This document shows positions 31,572-40,581 of a DNA stretch of 45,956 nt, piece after piece. The notes beneath the pieces were generated by a model that searched no databases, was not told the DNA's origin, and was given only the letters and a program-made list of their open reading frames with translations. Source of the DNA: JBBRVW01 sp038246545 (lineage in GTDB: Bacteria; Actinomycetota; Actinomycetes; JACCUZ01); assembly GCA_038246545.1 (NCBI GenBank), contig JBBRVW010000041.1, positions 1 through 45,956 on the forward strand, given 5' to 3'. How positions within the stretch are numbered: the stretch's first letter is position 1; each line of letters opens with the position of its first letter. Position numbers and translations under genes: made by a program.

Positions 31572-33692
31572 GTGCGAGCACGCGAACCAGACCTCGCCGG
31601 CTACGTGGACCGGGACGGCGTCAAAGTCGCCTACGAGTCGTTCGGGGCAGCGGGTCCGGACCGCCCGACAGTGGTCCTGCTGCTGGACACCATCGTCCAC
31701 AGCCGGGCCTGGAAGGCGCAGGTGCCGTTCCTGTCGCGGTACGCCCACGTCGTGACCGTCGACCCGCGCGGCAACGGCCGTTCGGACCGCCCGCTCGACC
31801 CTGCGGCCTACGAGGTCCGCACGGTCCTGGCCGACACCGTGGCCGTGATGGACGCCCTGTCCGTCGACCGAGCCGTCCTCGTCGGGCTCTGCGTGAGCGC
31901 GTGGAACGCGCTGCTGACGGCCGCGCTGTACCCGGACCGGGTGCTGGGCGTGTTCGCTCTTGCGCCGTACGCCTACGACGGGCTGCCGCGGCATCCGGAG
32001 CGGCAGGAGTCGGTGGACCGCTTCGAGGAGCACCGTCCCGACGACGCCGGCTGGGCGAAGTTCAACGCGCACTACTGGCTGCGGGACTGGCCGGGCTTCG
32101 CGGAGTTCTTCTTCGGCGAGGTCTGCCACGAGCCGCACTCCAGCAAGATCGTGGAGGACATGGTCTCCTACGCTTGCGAGTCGACCCCGGAGGTCCAGCT
32201 CGCCGACAAGGACCTCGAGCCGTGGCCGCCGACCGTGGCCGAGAGCGACGAGCTGTTGCGCAGCATCCGGTGCCCGGTGACAGTCCTGCACGGCAGCGCG
32301 GACCGGTGCCAGCGGTATGAACGCGGCGTGCGGGTGGCCGAGCTGACCCGGGCCCGCCTGGTGACCCTCGAAGGGTCAGGGCACCTGCCGATGGGGCGTG
32401 AGCCGGTCCGGGTCAACCTGCTGCTGCGCGACTTCATCGAGCAGGTTGCCGGCGTGACGCGCCAGGTACGCCGGCAGCGTAAGACGGACGGCCGGCCGCG
32501 GGCGCTGTTCCTCTCCTCCCCCATCGGGCTCGGCCACGCCCGGCGGGACCTGGCGATCGTGCGGGCGCTGCGCGAGCGGCGGCCCGAGCTGGTCGTGGAG
32601 TGGCTCACGCAGCACCCGGTGACCGCGTTCCTCGAGGCCCACGGCGAGCGGGTCCACCCCGCGTCGCAGCTGCTGGCCAGCGAGAGCGGCCACATCGAGA
32701 GCCTCGCCGGCGAGCACGACCTGCACGCGTTCCAGGCGGTGCGCAGCATGGACGAGATCCTCGTCGCCAACTTCATGGTGTTCCACGACCTGGTCACCGA
32801 GGACCACTTCGACCTCTGGATCGGCGACGAAGCGTGGGACGTCGACCACTTCCTGCACGAGAACCCCGAGCTCAAGCGGGCGCCGTTCGCCTGGCTGACC
32901 GACTTCGTCGGGTGGCTCCCGATGCCCGACGGCGGCGAGCAGGAGGCGGCACTGACCGCGGACTACAACGCCGAGATGGTCGAGCACGTCGCGCGGTACC
33001 CGCGGCTGCGGGACCTGTCGGTCTTCGTCGGCTGCCCCGACGACGTCGTGCCGCTCCCGCTCGGCCCCGGGCTGCCAGGGATCCGCGAGTGGACGACCGA
33101 GCACTTCGAGTTCCCGGGCTACGTCACGGGCTTCGACCCGTCGGAGACCGCGGACCGGGAGGCGCTGCGGCACGAGCTCGGGTACGCCCAGGACGAGACC
33201 GTGTGCGTCGTCGCCGTCGGCGGGTCCGGGGTCGGCGAGCACCTGCTCCGGCGGGTGGCCGCGGCGCGGGACGCCATCGCGGACCGGGTGCCGGGTCTGC
33301 GGATGGTCCTGGTGGCGGGGCCGCGGATCGACCCCGACTCGCTCCCCCGCCGGCCCGGGCTCGAGGTGCGGGGCTACGTGCACGGGCTGCACCGCCACCT
33401 GGCGGCGTGCGACGTGGCCGTGGTCCAGGGCGGGCTGACCACGACGATGGAGCTGGTCGCCGCGGGACGGCCGTTCGTCTACGTGCCGCTGCAGCACCAC
33501 TTCGAGCAGAACCTGCACGTGGCGCACCGGCTCGACCGGCACGGCGCGGGCCGGCGGCTGGACTGGGCCGACGCCGAGCCCGACGCCATCGCCGAGGCCG
33601 TCGTCGGTCAGCTGGCCAGCACCCCGGCGTACCGCCCGGTGGAGACCGACGGCGCTGACCGCGCCGCCGAGCTGCTCAGCGCGCTGGTGTGA
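31572..33692 (+). CDS. alpha/beta-hydrolase - glycosyltransferase fusion protein
   Basis: A 706-residue two-domain protein. Residues ~1-295 are an alpha/beta hydrolase (TVVLLLDTIVHSRAW, VVTVDPRGNGRSDRP) whose nucleophile elbow reads VGLCVSAW, with Cys107 where Ser is usual. D244 (LHGSADR) and H271 (EGSGHLP) would complete the triad. Residues ~308-706 are a GT-B glycosyltransferase of the MurG/UGT type: SSPIGLGHARRDLAIVRAL at its start and the donor-binding block VVQGGLTTTMELVAAGRPF then VYVPLQHHFEQN near the end. GTG start at 31572 with GGGAGGAG upstream. A bifunctional role, transferring a sugar and hydrolysing or thio-acylating the same metabolite, is inference. Its stop overlaps the convergent regulator by 17 bp. 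Confidence 0.85.
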   Translation: MRAREPDLAGYVDRDGVKVAYESFGAAGPDRPTVVLLLDTIVHSRAWKAQVPFLSRYAHVVTVDPRGNGRSDRPLDPAAYEVRTVLADTVAVMDALSVDRAVLVGLCVSAWNALLTAALYPDRVLGVFALAPYAYDGLPRHPERQESVDRFEEHRPDDAGWAKFNAHYWLRDWPGFAEFFFGEVCHEPHSSKIVEDMVSYACESTPEVQLADKDLEPWPPTVAESDELLRSIRCPVTVLHGSADRCQRYERGVRVAELTRARLVTLEGSGHLPMGREPVRVNLLLRDFIEQVAGVTRQVRRQRKTDGRPRALFLSSPIGLGHARRDLAIVRALRERRPELVVEWLTQHPVTAFLEAHGERVHPASQLLASESGHIESLAGEHDLHAFQAVRSMDEILVANFMVFHDLVTEDHFDLWIGDEAWDVDHFLHENPELKRAPFAWLTDFVGWLPMPDGGEQEAALTADYNAEMVEHVARYPRLRDLSVFVGCPDDVVPLPLGPGLPGIREWTTEHFEFPGYVTGFDPSETADREALRHELGYAQDETVCVVAVGGSGVGEHLLRRVAAARDAIADRVPGLRMVLVAGPRIDPDSLPRRPGLEVRGYVHGLHRHLAACDVAVVQGGLTTTMELVAAGRPFVYVPLQHHFEQNLHVAHRLDRHGAGRRLDWADAEPDAIAEAVVGQLASTPAYRPVETDGADRAAELLSALV

Positions 33693-36600
33693 GCCGCTGC
33701 GTCAGGGCGACCACCTCGGCGTGCACCGACGCCCACCGGCTCGGGGAGGTCGCCGCCATCAGCGGCGCCAGCACGGCCACGGCCGCAGCCCGGTCGCCGG
33801 TCTCCGCCACGGCCCGCGCGGTGGTCAGGTAGGCGTCCGCTCCGAGCAGCCACGCGTGTCCCGGTGGCGTCCGGACGGCCTCGATGCCCGCGACGGCCCG
33901 GGCCACCAGCTCCGGCCGACCCGTGGCCTGGGCCAGCGGTGCGAGGGTGAGCAGCTGGTAGGCCTCGTCGCCGTGCCCGGCCACGGCGTCCCAGGCCGGA
34001 CCCGCGACCGTGGCCGCCTCCTCGGGCCGACGCGCGTCGAGCAGGCTCGCGGCCAGCAGGCCGGCCGCCGTGGCCAGCCACCAGGGGTGGTCGACCTCCG
34101 CCGCCTCCGCCAGCGCGGCGCGTCCCTCGGCCACTGCAGTGTCGAGGTCCCCCGCGACCCCGGCGAACCGGGCCGCGTGGGCCCGGAAGAAGAGTGCATG
34201 CGCGGGGAAGCCGGACGCGAGGTTCGTCTCGACGGCTGCTGCCACCTTGGCCCGGGCCTGGTCGACGTCGCCCTCCGACATGGCGACGAACGACTCCTCG
34301 AACAGGCACCAGGACAGCACCCAGTCGCCGCGCGCCCGGCGGACCAGCGGCAGCAGCTCCTCGAGAACTGCCGTCAGCCCCGGACCGTCCCCGAGGTACG
34401 CGTGGACGGTCTTCAGCCCGTCCAGGCCGGCCACGAGGGCTCCCTCCTCCCCCGAGGCGCGGCCGGCCGCCACGGCCCGCTCAGCGTAGGCCAGGCCCTC
34501 GTCGAAGCGCAGGCGGCTGACCGCGAGCACCGCGAGCCGGGAGCCGAGCTCGGCCGCCACCCGCCGGTCGCCGAGCTCGCCCGCCAGGGCCAGGCCCCGG
34601 GTCACGTACTCCCCCCACGACACGGCGGGGTGGTGCAGCGCGACCGGCACGTCGCCGCCCCTGGCCGCCAGCGCCGTCATCTCCAGGCGGCGGTCGCCGG
34701 TGCGCCGGGAGAGCTCCAGCGCCTCGTCGAGGTCGCGCAGGGCCTCCGGGAACGCGGTGGCGGTCTCCCGTGCGGTCGCCCGGGCGAGCAGCACCTGCAC
34801 CCGCAGGTCGGCCGCCCCGGCCGCCTCGGCGCACTGCAGCGCGCGGTCGAGCAGCGCGACCGCGTCCGGGGCCGCGGCCTCTCCCAGCGCCCTGCGGCCG
34901 GCCCGCAACCACCCCCGCGCGGCCCGAGCGTGGTCCGCGACGGCCTCGGCGTGCCGGGCCATCTCCTCGGGGACGTCGGAGAGCAGGTCCGCGGCCCGGC
35001 GGTGGTGCGCCAGCTGCAGGGCGGGCGCGAGATCGGCGTAGACCACCTCCTGGACGAGGTCGTTGGCGAACTCGTAACCGGTCGAGGTGCGGGCCAGCAG
35101 CGCGTAGCTCGTGAGCGACTCGCAGTGCCGGACGACCTCCAGGTCGCCGCGGTCGAGGAGCCGGGCGAGCACCTGCGGGTCGATGCGCGCCCCGAGGACC
35201 GACGCGGCCTGCAGCACGGTCGTGGCGTCCGGACCGGTGCGTGAGACGCGCTGGAGCACGGCGTCGCGCAGGGTGCCGGGGACGCCGCTGTCCCCGGCCG
35301 CGAGGGCCCGCAGCATCTCGACGACGCTCAGGGCGTGTCCCTTCGTCCGGGCGAGGATCTCCTCGGCGTGCCCGCCCTGCCCGGCCTCCTCGGCCATCGC
35401 CCGCACGGCCGCCACCGGCAGCGCGCCGAGGTCGACCCGCAGCCGATGCTGCCCGGTCACCAGCAGCGTCGGGTCGACCTCGGCGTCGCGTGCCGCCGCG
35501 ACCATGAGCACCTGAGCGGCCCCGACCTGACGGGTGAGGTGGTCGAGCAGGTCCAAGGTGGCCAGACCGGCCTCCTGCGCGTCGTCCAGCAGGAGCAGCA
35601 CCGGCCGGCCACGCGCGATCCCGCTCAGGACCTGCACCACGCTCTGGTAGGCCCGGCGTCGCTCCAGCTCGGCGGAACGCTGGTGCCAGGGCGGCGCCTC
35701 GTCGCGGGGGCGTCCCGCCTCGGGCAGCAGCAGACGCCAGACGTCCCGGTCGGCGCCGAGGAGATCCTCGAGCTGCGCGGCGGGGAGTGAGACCAGCATC
35801 GGCCGCAGCGCGTCGACCACCGGCTGGAGGAACAGGGACCGCTCCGCCGCGTGGCACCGGGCCGAGAGCACCAGACCCCCGGTCTCCTCCACCACCCCGA
35901 CCAGCTCGGACAGCAGCCGTGTCTTCCCGACGCCCCCCGGCCCGGTGACCGCCACGAGCGAGGGGCGCCTGGCCACGGCGGCCGCCCAGGCCTCCCGCAG
36001 CAGGCCCACCTCCGCCTCCCGGCCGAGCAGCCTGGGGGGCGGCGGCGCAGCAGGGACCGGCCGGTCCCCGAGGTCGACCGGCCCGCCGCGGAGCAGGGCG
36101 AGGTGCAGGTCGCGCGTCTGGCGCTGCGGGTCGGCACCCAGCTCGAGCCGCAGGAGGCGGGCCAGCCCGGCGTAGGTGGACAGGGCCCGCGCCTGCTCAC
36201 CGGAGGCAGCGAGCACCCCCATGAGATCCCGCACCGCCCGCTCGTCGAACGGGTCGGCCAGGTGCGCCCGCTCGGCCAGGTCCCGCACCGACGCCGGCGC
36301 CCCGGTGGCCAGTGCCGCGGCGACCGCTAGGTGGCTCGCCCGGCGCCGCAGCAACCGGATCTCCTCGCGGAGGGGAGCCAGCCACGGCTCGTCCCCCAGG
36401 TCGTCCATCCCGACGTGCGCCGCCAGCTCGGTCACGACCCGGGACGCCGCCGCCGACGCCAGCGCCGGCTCACCGGCATGCAGCCGCGCGTCGGCCTCCT
36501 CCCCCAGCGCGTGGGCGGCGTCGAGATCAGTGGTCCACGGGTCCCCGCGGGAGAGGCCGTAGGCCGAGCGCGACCCCCGGACCACCTCGGACCCGAGGAC

Positions 36601-36876
36601 CCCGCGGAGCCGGCTCACCAGCGTGGCGACCCCGGCCGCAGGGTCGACCGGCTGCTGCTCTGCCCAGAGCACGTCGGCGAGCCGGTCCGTCGGGACCAGA
36701 GCCCCGCGTTCCACCAGCAGCAGGGCCAGCAGGTGTCGTCCCTTGCGGCTGCCCAGGGCCCGCCCGGTGAGGACTGTCCCCGCGCGGACCGCAGCCAGCG
36801 GGCCGCACACGCGCAGCAGGACCGGCCCGCCGGCACTCCGGTCGGGCGGGCCGCCCTCGTCCCTCGTGGACGTCAG
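33676..36876 (-). CDS. SARP/AfsR-type regulator: winged helix, BTAD and ATPase
   Basis: A large protein of about 1066 residues. Counting from a CTG at 36876: an OmpR-like winged helix at ~19-108 (SRKGRHLLALLLVERGALVPTDRLADVLW, VSRLRGVLG); a BTAD domain at ~113-262 ending LELGADPQRQTRDLHLALL; an AAA/STAND-type ATPase with Walker A GPGGVGKT (312-319) and Walker B VLLLLDD (426-432); then a long TPR-like helical tail. There is no C-terminal LuxR HTH. Such proteins activate secondary-metabolite or stress operons. The start is unclear: no ATG or GTG precedes the first strand, the CTG would overlap the glgA stop (CTGA), and a GTG at 36810 would clip the domain. Target genes unknown. Confidence 0.8.
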   Translation of the reverse strand: MTSTRDEGGPPDRSAGGPVLLRVCGPLAAVRAGTVLTGRALGSRKGRHLLALLLVERGALVPTDRLADVLWAEQQPVDPAAGVATLVSRLRGVLGSEVVRGSRSAYGLSRGDPWTTDLDAAHALGEEADARLHAGEPALASAAASRVVTELAAHVGMDDLGDEPWLAPLREEIRLLRRRASHLAVAAALATGAPASVRDLAERAHLADPFDERAVRDLMGVLAASGEQARALSTYAGLARLLRLELGADPQRQTRDLHLALLRGGPVDLGDRPVPAAPPPPRLLGREAEVGLLREAWAAAVARRPSLVAVTGPGGVGKTRLLSELVGVVEETGGLVLSARCHAAERSLFLQPVVDALRPMLVSLPAAQLEDLLGADRDVWRLLLPEAGRPRDEAPPWHQRSAELERRRAYQSVVQVLSGIARGRPVLLLLDDAQEAGLATLDLLDHLTRQVGAAQVLMVAAARDAEVDPTLLVTGQHRLRVDLGALPVAAVRAMAEEAGQGGHAEEILARTKGHALSVVEMLRALAAGDSGVPGTLRDAVLQRVSRTGPDATTVLQAASVLGARIDPQVLARLLDRGDLEVVRHCESLTSYALLARTSTGYEFANDLVQEVVYADLAPALQLAHHRRAADLLSDVPEEMARHAEAVADHARAARGWLRAGRRALGEAAAPDAVALLDRALQCAEAAGAADLRVQVLLARATARETATAFPEALRDLDEALELSRRTGDRRLEMTALAARGGDVPVALHHPAVSWGEYVTRGLALAGELGDRRVAAELGSRLAVLAVSRLRFDEGLAYAERAVAAGRASGEEGALVAGLDGLKTVHAYLGDGPGLTAVLEELLPLVRRARGDWVLSWCLFEESFVAMSEGDVDQARAKVAAAVETNLASGFPAHALFFRAHAARFAGVAGDLDTAVAEGRAALAEAAEVDHPWWLATAAGLLAASLLDARRPEEAATVAGPAWDAVAGHGDEAYQLLTLAPLAQATGRPELVARAVAGIEAVRTPPGHAWLLGADAYLTTARAVAETGDRAAAVAVLAPLMAATSPSRWASVHAEVVALTQRLTPAR

Positions 36877-38054
36877 AGAAGCGTCCGGTAGAGGTCCAAG
36901 GTGCGGGTGGCGATCGCCGGCCAGGAGAACGCCTCGAGGGCGCGGCGCCGGCCGGCGAGGCCCATCGCGCGGGCCCGGTCGGGGTCGGCGAGAACCTCGC
37001 CGAGAGCGGCCGCGATCCCGGCCTCGAACGCCGAGGGGTCCAGCGGCGTCCCGCTGCCGTCGGCGACCTGCTCGATCGGCACGAGCAGCCCGGTCTCGCC
37101 GTCGGCCACGACCTCGGGGATCCCGCCGGTGGCGGTGGCGACGACCGGGATCTCGCAGGCCATCGCCTCGAGGTTCACGATGCCCATCGGCTCGTAGATC
37201 GACGGGCAGGCGAAGACGGTGGCATGGCTGAGGACCTGGATCACGTCCGGCTTCGGCAGCATCTCCTGGATCCACACGACGCCGTCGCGGTCACGCCGCA
37301 GCTCCTCGACGAGGACGGTCACCTCGGCGAGTATCTCGTCGGTGTCGGGGGCTCCGGCGCACAGCACGATCTGCGCCGCCGGGTCGAGGGCCAAGGACGC
37401 GCGCAGCAGGTGCGGCAGCCCCTTCTGCCGGGTGATCCGCCCGACGAACACCACCGACGGTCGGTCGGGGTCGATGCCGTGCCGGGTGAGCACGTCCGTC
37501 CCCGGGTCGGGCCGGTACTCCTCGGTGTCGATGCCGTTGTGCACCACGTGCACCCGGCCCGCGTCCACGTCGGGGTAGCAGCGCAGCAGGTCGTCGCGCA
37601 TCCCGGCGGACACGGCGATGACGGCGTCGGCCCCCTCGAGCGCCGTCCGCTCCGCCCAGGAGGAGAGGGCATAGCCGCCACCCAGCTGCTCGGCCTTCCA
37701 GGGCCGCAGCGGCTCGAGGCTGTGCGCGCTCATGACGTGCGGCACGCCGTAGAGCAGCTTGGCGAGGTGGCCGGCCGTGTTGGCGTACCAGGTGTGCGAG
37801 TGGACGAGGTCAGCACCGTCGCATCCGGCGACCATCGTCAGGCCCGTGCCGAGCGTCCGCAGCGCGGCGTTCGCGTCCACGAGCCCCTCGGGCACGCCGT
37901 ACGCGGTCACCCCGGCCTCGTCGCGCGGGGCGCCCATGCAGCGCACCTGCACGTCGACGAGCCGTCTCAGCTCGCGGGCGAGGTACTCGACGTGGACGCC
38001 GGCACCCCCGTAGACCTCGGGCGGATATTCACGGGTGAGCAGGTCGACGCGCAT
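36873..38054 (-). CDS. glgA: glycogen synthase / maltose-1-phosphate synthase (GT4)
   Basis: A 393-residue GT4 glycosyltransferase. The N-terminal acceptor domain is RVDLLTREYPPEVYGGAGVHVEYLARELRRL, then LVHSHTWYANTAGHLAKLL. The donor domain has VVFVGRITRQKGLPHLL, the E-x7-E motif in CPSIYEPMGIVNLEAMACEIPVV and a closing EAFSWPAIATRTL. Length and the back-to-back position with glgC match mycobacterial Rv1212c, which is now known as GlgM and makes alpha-maltose-1-phosphate from ADP-glucose for the GlgE route. The same is likely here, by orthology in appearance only. Cytoplasmic. The SARP-type gene follows with overlap or near-overlap. Confidence 0.9.
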   Translation of the reverse strand: MRVDLLTREYPPEVYGGAGVHVEYLARELRRLVDVQVRCMGAPRDEAGVTAYGVPEGLVDANAALRTLGTGLTMVAGCDGADLVHSHTWYANTAGHLAKLLYGVPHVMSAHSLEPLRPWKAEQLGGGYALSSWAERTALEGADAVIAVSAGMRDDLLRCYPDVDAGRVHVVHNGIDTEEYRPDPGTDVLTRHGIDPDRPSVVFVGRITRQKGLPHLLRASLALDPAAQIVLCAGAPDTDEILAEVTVLVEELRRDRDGVVWIQEMLPKPDVIQVLSHATVFACPSIYEPMGIVNLEAMACEIPVVATATGGIPEVVADGETGLLVPIEQVADGSGTPLDPSAFEAGIAAALGEVLADPDRARAMGLAGRRRALEAFSWPAIATRTLDLYRTLL

Positions 38055-38091
38055 GGCGTGATCGTGGCACTACAGGGGTAGCGTGCGCACC

Positions 38092-39327
38092 ATGCCTCAA
38101 CGGGTCCTCTCCATCGTCCTCGCTGGGGGCGAGGGCAAGCGCCTCATGCCGCTGACCGCCGACCGCGCCAAGCCGGCCGTGCCGTTCGGTGGCATCTACC
38201 GGCTCATCGACTTCGTGCTGTCGAACCTCGTCAACGGCGGCTACCGCAAGATCGTGGTGCTCACGCAGTACAAGAGCCACAGCCTCGACCGGCACGTGTC
38301 CAGCACCTGGCGCCTCTCGACGATGCTGGGCAACTACGTGGCGCCGGTGCCCGCCCAGCAGCGCCTCGGACCGCGCTGGTTCGCGGGATCTGCAGACGCC
38401 ATCTACCAGAGCCTCAACCTGATCGGCGACGAGCAGCCCGAGCACGTCATCGTCTTCGGCGCCGACCACATCTACCGCATGGACCCCAGCCAGATGGTGG
38501 CCCAGCACATCGACAACGGTGCCGGTGTCACGGTCGCCGCGATCCGCCAGCCGATCTCGCTGGCCGACCAGTTCGGCGTCATCGAGACCGCCAACGACCG
38601 GCACCTGATCGCCGCGTTCCGCGAGAAGCCCACCGACGCGGTCGGCCTGGCCGACGACCCGGAGTCGGTCTACGCATCGATGGGCAACTACGTCTTCCGC
38701 ACCGAGGTCCTGCTCGAGGCCCTCCGGAAGGACGCGCTCGACCCCAGCAGCAAGCACGACATGGGCGGCAACATCATCCCGATGCTGGTGGCCCAGGGCC
38801 AGGCGCAGGTCTACGACTTCCGGGACAACGACGTCGCCGGGTCGACCGAGCGCGACAAGGACTACTGGCGCGACGTCGGCACGCTGGACGCATTCTACGA
38901 CGCGCACACCGACCTCATCGCGGTGCACCCCGTCTTCAGCCTCTACAACAAGGAATGGCCGATCTACACCTCGCACGACCCGCTGCCGCCGGCCAAGTTC
39001 GTGCACAACGAGGCCGGCCGTACCGGGACCGCCATCAACTCCTTCGTGTCCAGCGGCGCGGTCGTCTCCGGGGGCCATGTCGAGGGCTCGGTCCTCTCGC
39101 CCTGGACGATGGTCCACTCGTGGGCCGAGGTCACCGGCAGCGTGCTGATGGACAACGTCCGCATCGGCCGCAAGGCGGTCGTGCAGAACGCCATCCTCGA
39201 CAAGAACGTCGTCGTGCCCGAAGGCGCCAAGGTCGGCGTCGACCACGAGCACGACCGGGCCCGCGGCTTCCTGGTGTCCGAGGGCGGCATCACGGTGGTC
39301 GGCAAGGGTCAGCGCGTCTCGCTCTGA
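38092..39327 (+). CDS. glgC: glucose-1-phosphate adenylyltransferase (ADP-glucose pyrophosphorylase)
   Basis: A 411-residue enzyme. The nucleotide-binding start LSIVLAGGEGKRLMPLTADRAKPAVPFGG, the AGSADAIYQSLNLI loop, IVFGADHIYRMDPSQM, AFREKP and SMGNYVF are standard for GlgC. A C-terminal left-handed beta-helix follows (INSFVSSGAVVSGGHVEGSVLSPWTMVHS...VVQNAILDKNVVVPEGAKVGVD). It makes ADP-glucose from glucose-1-phosphate and ATP, the committed step of glycogen synthesis. It is divergent from glgA with a 37-bp gap. The ATG at 38092 is preferred over a GTG three codons earlier; TAGCGT ends 7 nt before it (leaderless pattern). The stop codon overlaps the serB start (TGATG). Confidence 0.95.
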   Translation: MPQRVLSIVLAGGEGKRLMPLTADRAKPAVPFGGIYRLIDFVLSNLVNGGYRKIVVLTQYKSHSLDRHVSSTWRLSTMLGNYVAPVPAQQRLGPRWFAGSADAIYQSLNLIGDEQPEHVIVFGADHIYRMDPSQMVAQHIDNGAGVTVAAIRQPISLADQFGVIETANDRHLIAAFREKPTDAVGLADDPESVYASMGNYVFRTEVLLEALRKDALDPSSKHDMGGNIIPMLVAQGQAQVYDFRDNDVAGSTERDKDYWRDVGTLDAFYDAHTDLIAVHPVFSLYNKEWPIYTSHDPLPPAKFVHNEAGRTGTAINSFVSSGAVVSGGHVEGSVLSPWTMVHSWAEVTGSVLMDNVRIGRKAVVQNAILDKNVVVPEGAKVGVDHEHDRARGFLVSEGGITVVGKGQRVSL

Positions 39328-40556
39328 TGGACCAGTCGAACGACGCTGCTCGCGGGAGCGGCCTGCTGGTCACGGTGAGCGGCCGCGACCGCCCCGGCAT
39401 CACCTCCAGCCTCTTCGCCGCGCTCGGGGGCGTCGACGCCACCGTCGTCGACGTGGAGCAGGTCGTGATCCGCGGCCGCCTCGTGCTCGGCGTGCTGCTG
39501 CGCGCCCCCTCCTCGGTCGAGGGCAAGGTGCAGTCCGCCCTCGAACGGGCCCTCGCACCGCTCGGGATGGACGTCGAGGTCGCGGCCGGCTCCCTGGACG
39601 AGGGACCGCACCGCGGCGGCCGCAGCCACGTCACCGTGCTGGGGCACCCGCTGCGACCGGTCCATCTCGGCGGCATCGCCGGCTGCGTCGCCGACTACGG
39701 CGGCAACATCGACCGGATCGTCCGGATCGCGCACTACCCGGTGACGGGCGTCGAGCTGGAGGTGTCCGGGGTCGACCCCCTGGTGCTGCGCCGCCAGCTG
39801 GCGCTCACCGCCGCGGCCCTCGGCGTCGATGTCGCGGTGGAGCGGTCCGGCCTGCACCGGCGAGCCAAGCGGCTGGTGGTGATGGACGTCGACTCCACCC
39901 TGGTGCAGGGGGAGGTCATCGAGATGCTGGCGGCCCGCGCAGGCTGCGAGGACGAAGTCCGTGAGGTGACCGAGGCGGCGATGGGCGGCGACATCGAGTT
40001 CGCCGAGTCCCTGCGCGCCCGCGTCCGGCTGCTCGCGGGCCTGGACGCGGCGGTGCTGGACGACGTACGCCGGGACCTGCAGCTGGCGCCGGGGGCCCGC
40101 ACCTTCGTGCGCACACTCAAACGGCTCGACTACAAGCTGGCGATCGTCAGCGGTGGCTTCACCCAGGTGACCGACGGCCTGGTCGCCGACCTCGGCATCG
40201 ACTACTCGGCCGCCAACACCCTCGAGGTGGTCGGCGGCCGGCTCACCGGCGAGGTCGTCGGCGATGTCGTCGACCGGGCCGGCAAGGCCGCCGCGCTGGA
40301 GCGGTTCGCCGCAGCGGCCGGCATCCCGGTGGCGCAGACCGTCGCGATCGGCGACGGGGCGAACGACCTCGACATGCTGGCCCGCGCGGGTCTGGGCATC
40401 GCCTACAACGCGAAGCCGGTGGTGCGGGACGCCGCCGACGCAGCGCTGACAGTTCCCTACCTCGACGCGATCCTGTTCCTGCTCGGCATCTCGCGCGACG
40501 AGATCGAGGACGCCGATGCCGCCGAGGGCATCGACGTGGTCACTCCCCCGACCTGA
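39327..40556 (+). CDS. serB: phosphoserine phosphatase SerB with N-terminal ACT domains
   Basis: A 409-residue protein. ACT-type regulatory repeats occupy the first ~175 residues (LLVTVSGRDRPGITSSLFAAL; VTVLGHPLRPVHLGGIAGCVADYGGNI). The HAD catalytic domain has motif I VVMDVDSTLVQGEVIEML, motif II AIVSGGFTQV, a motif III Lys (DRAGKAAAL) and motif IV AIGDGANDLDMLARAGLGIAYNAKP. It dephosphorylates phosphoserine in the last step of serine synthesis, with feedback by serine likely through the ACT domains. The ATG overlaps the glgC stop codon, so the genes are translationally coupled despite different pathways. Confidence 0.95.
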   Translation: MDQSNDAARGSGLLVTVSGRDRPGITSSLFAALGGVDATVVDVEQVVIRGRLVLGVLLRAPSSVEGKVQSALERALAPLGMDVEVAAGSLDEGPHRGGRSHVTVLGHPLRPVHLGGIAGCVADYGGNIDRIVRIAHYPVTGVELEVSGVDPLVLRRQLALTAAALGVDVAVERSGLHRRAKRLVVMDVDSTLVQGEVIEMLAARAGCEDEVREVTEAAMGGDIEFAESLRARVRLLAGLDAAVLDDVRRDLQLAPGARTFVRTLKRLDYKLAIVSGGFTQVTDGLVADLGIDYSAANTLEVVGGRLTGEVVGDVVDRAGKAAALERFAAAAGIPVAQTVAIGDGANDLDMLARAGLGIAYNAKPVVRDAADAALTVPYLDAILFLLGISRDEIEDADAAEGIDVVTPPT

Positions 40557-40581
40557 CGCCACCTGCCACCTGACACCTCGG

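Noticed and set aside
30367..31755. 462-residue plus-strand open frame across the methyltransferase gene
   Set aside because: Antisense shadow. The opposite strand carries the complete methyltransferase with SAM motifs and a good start.
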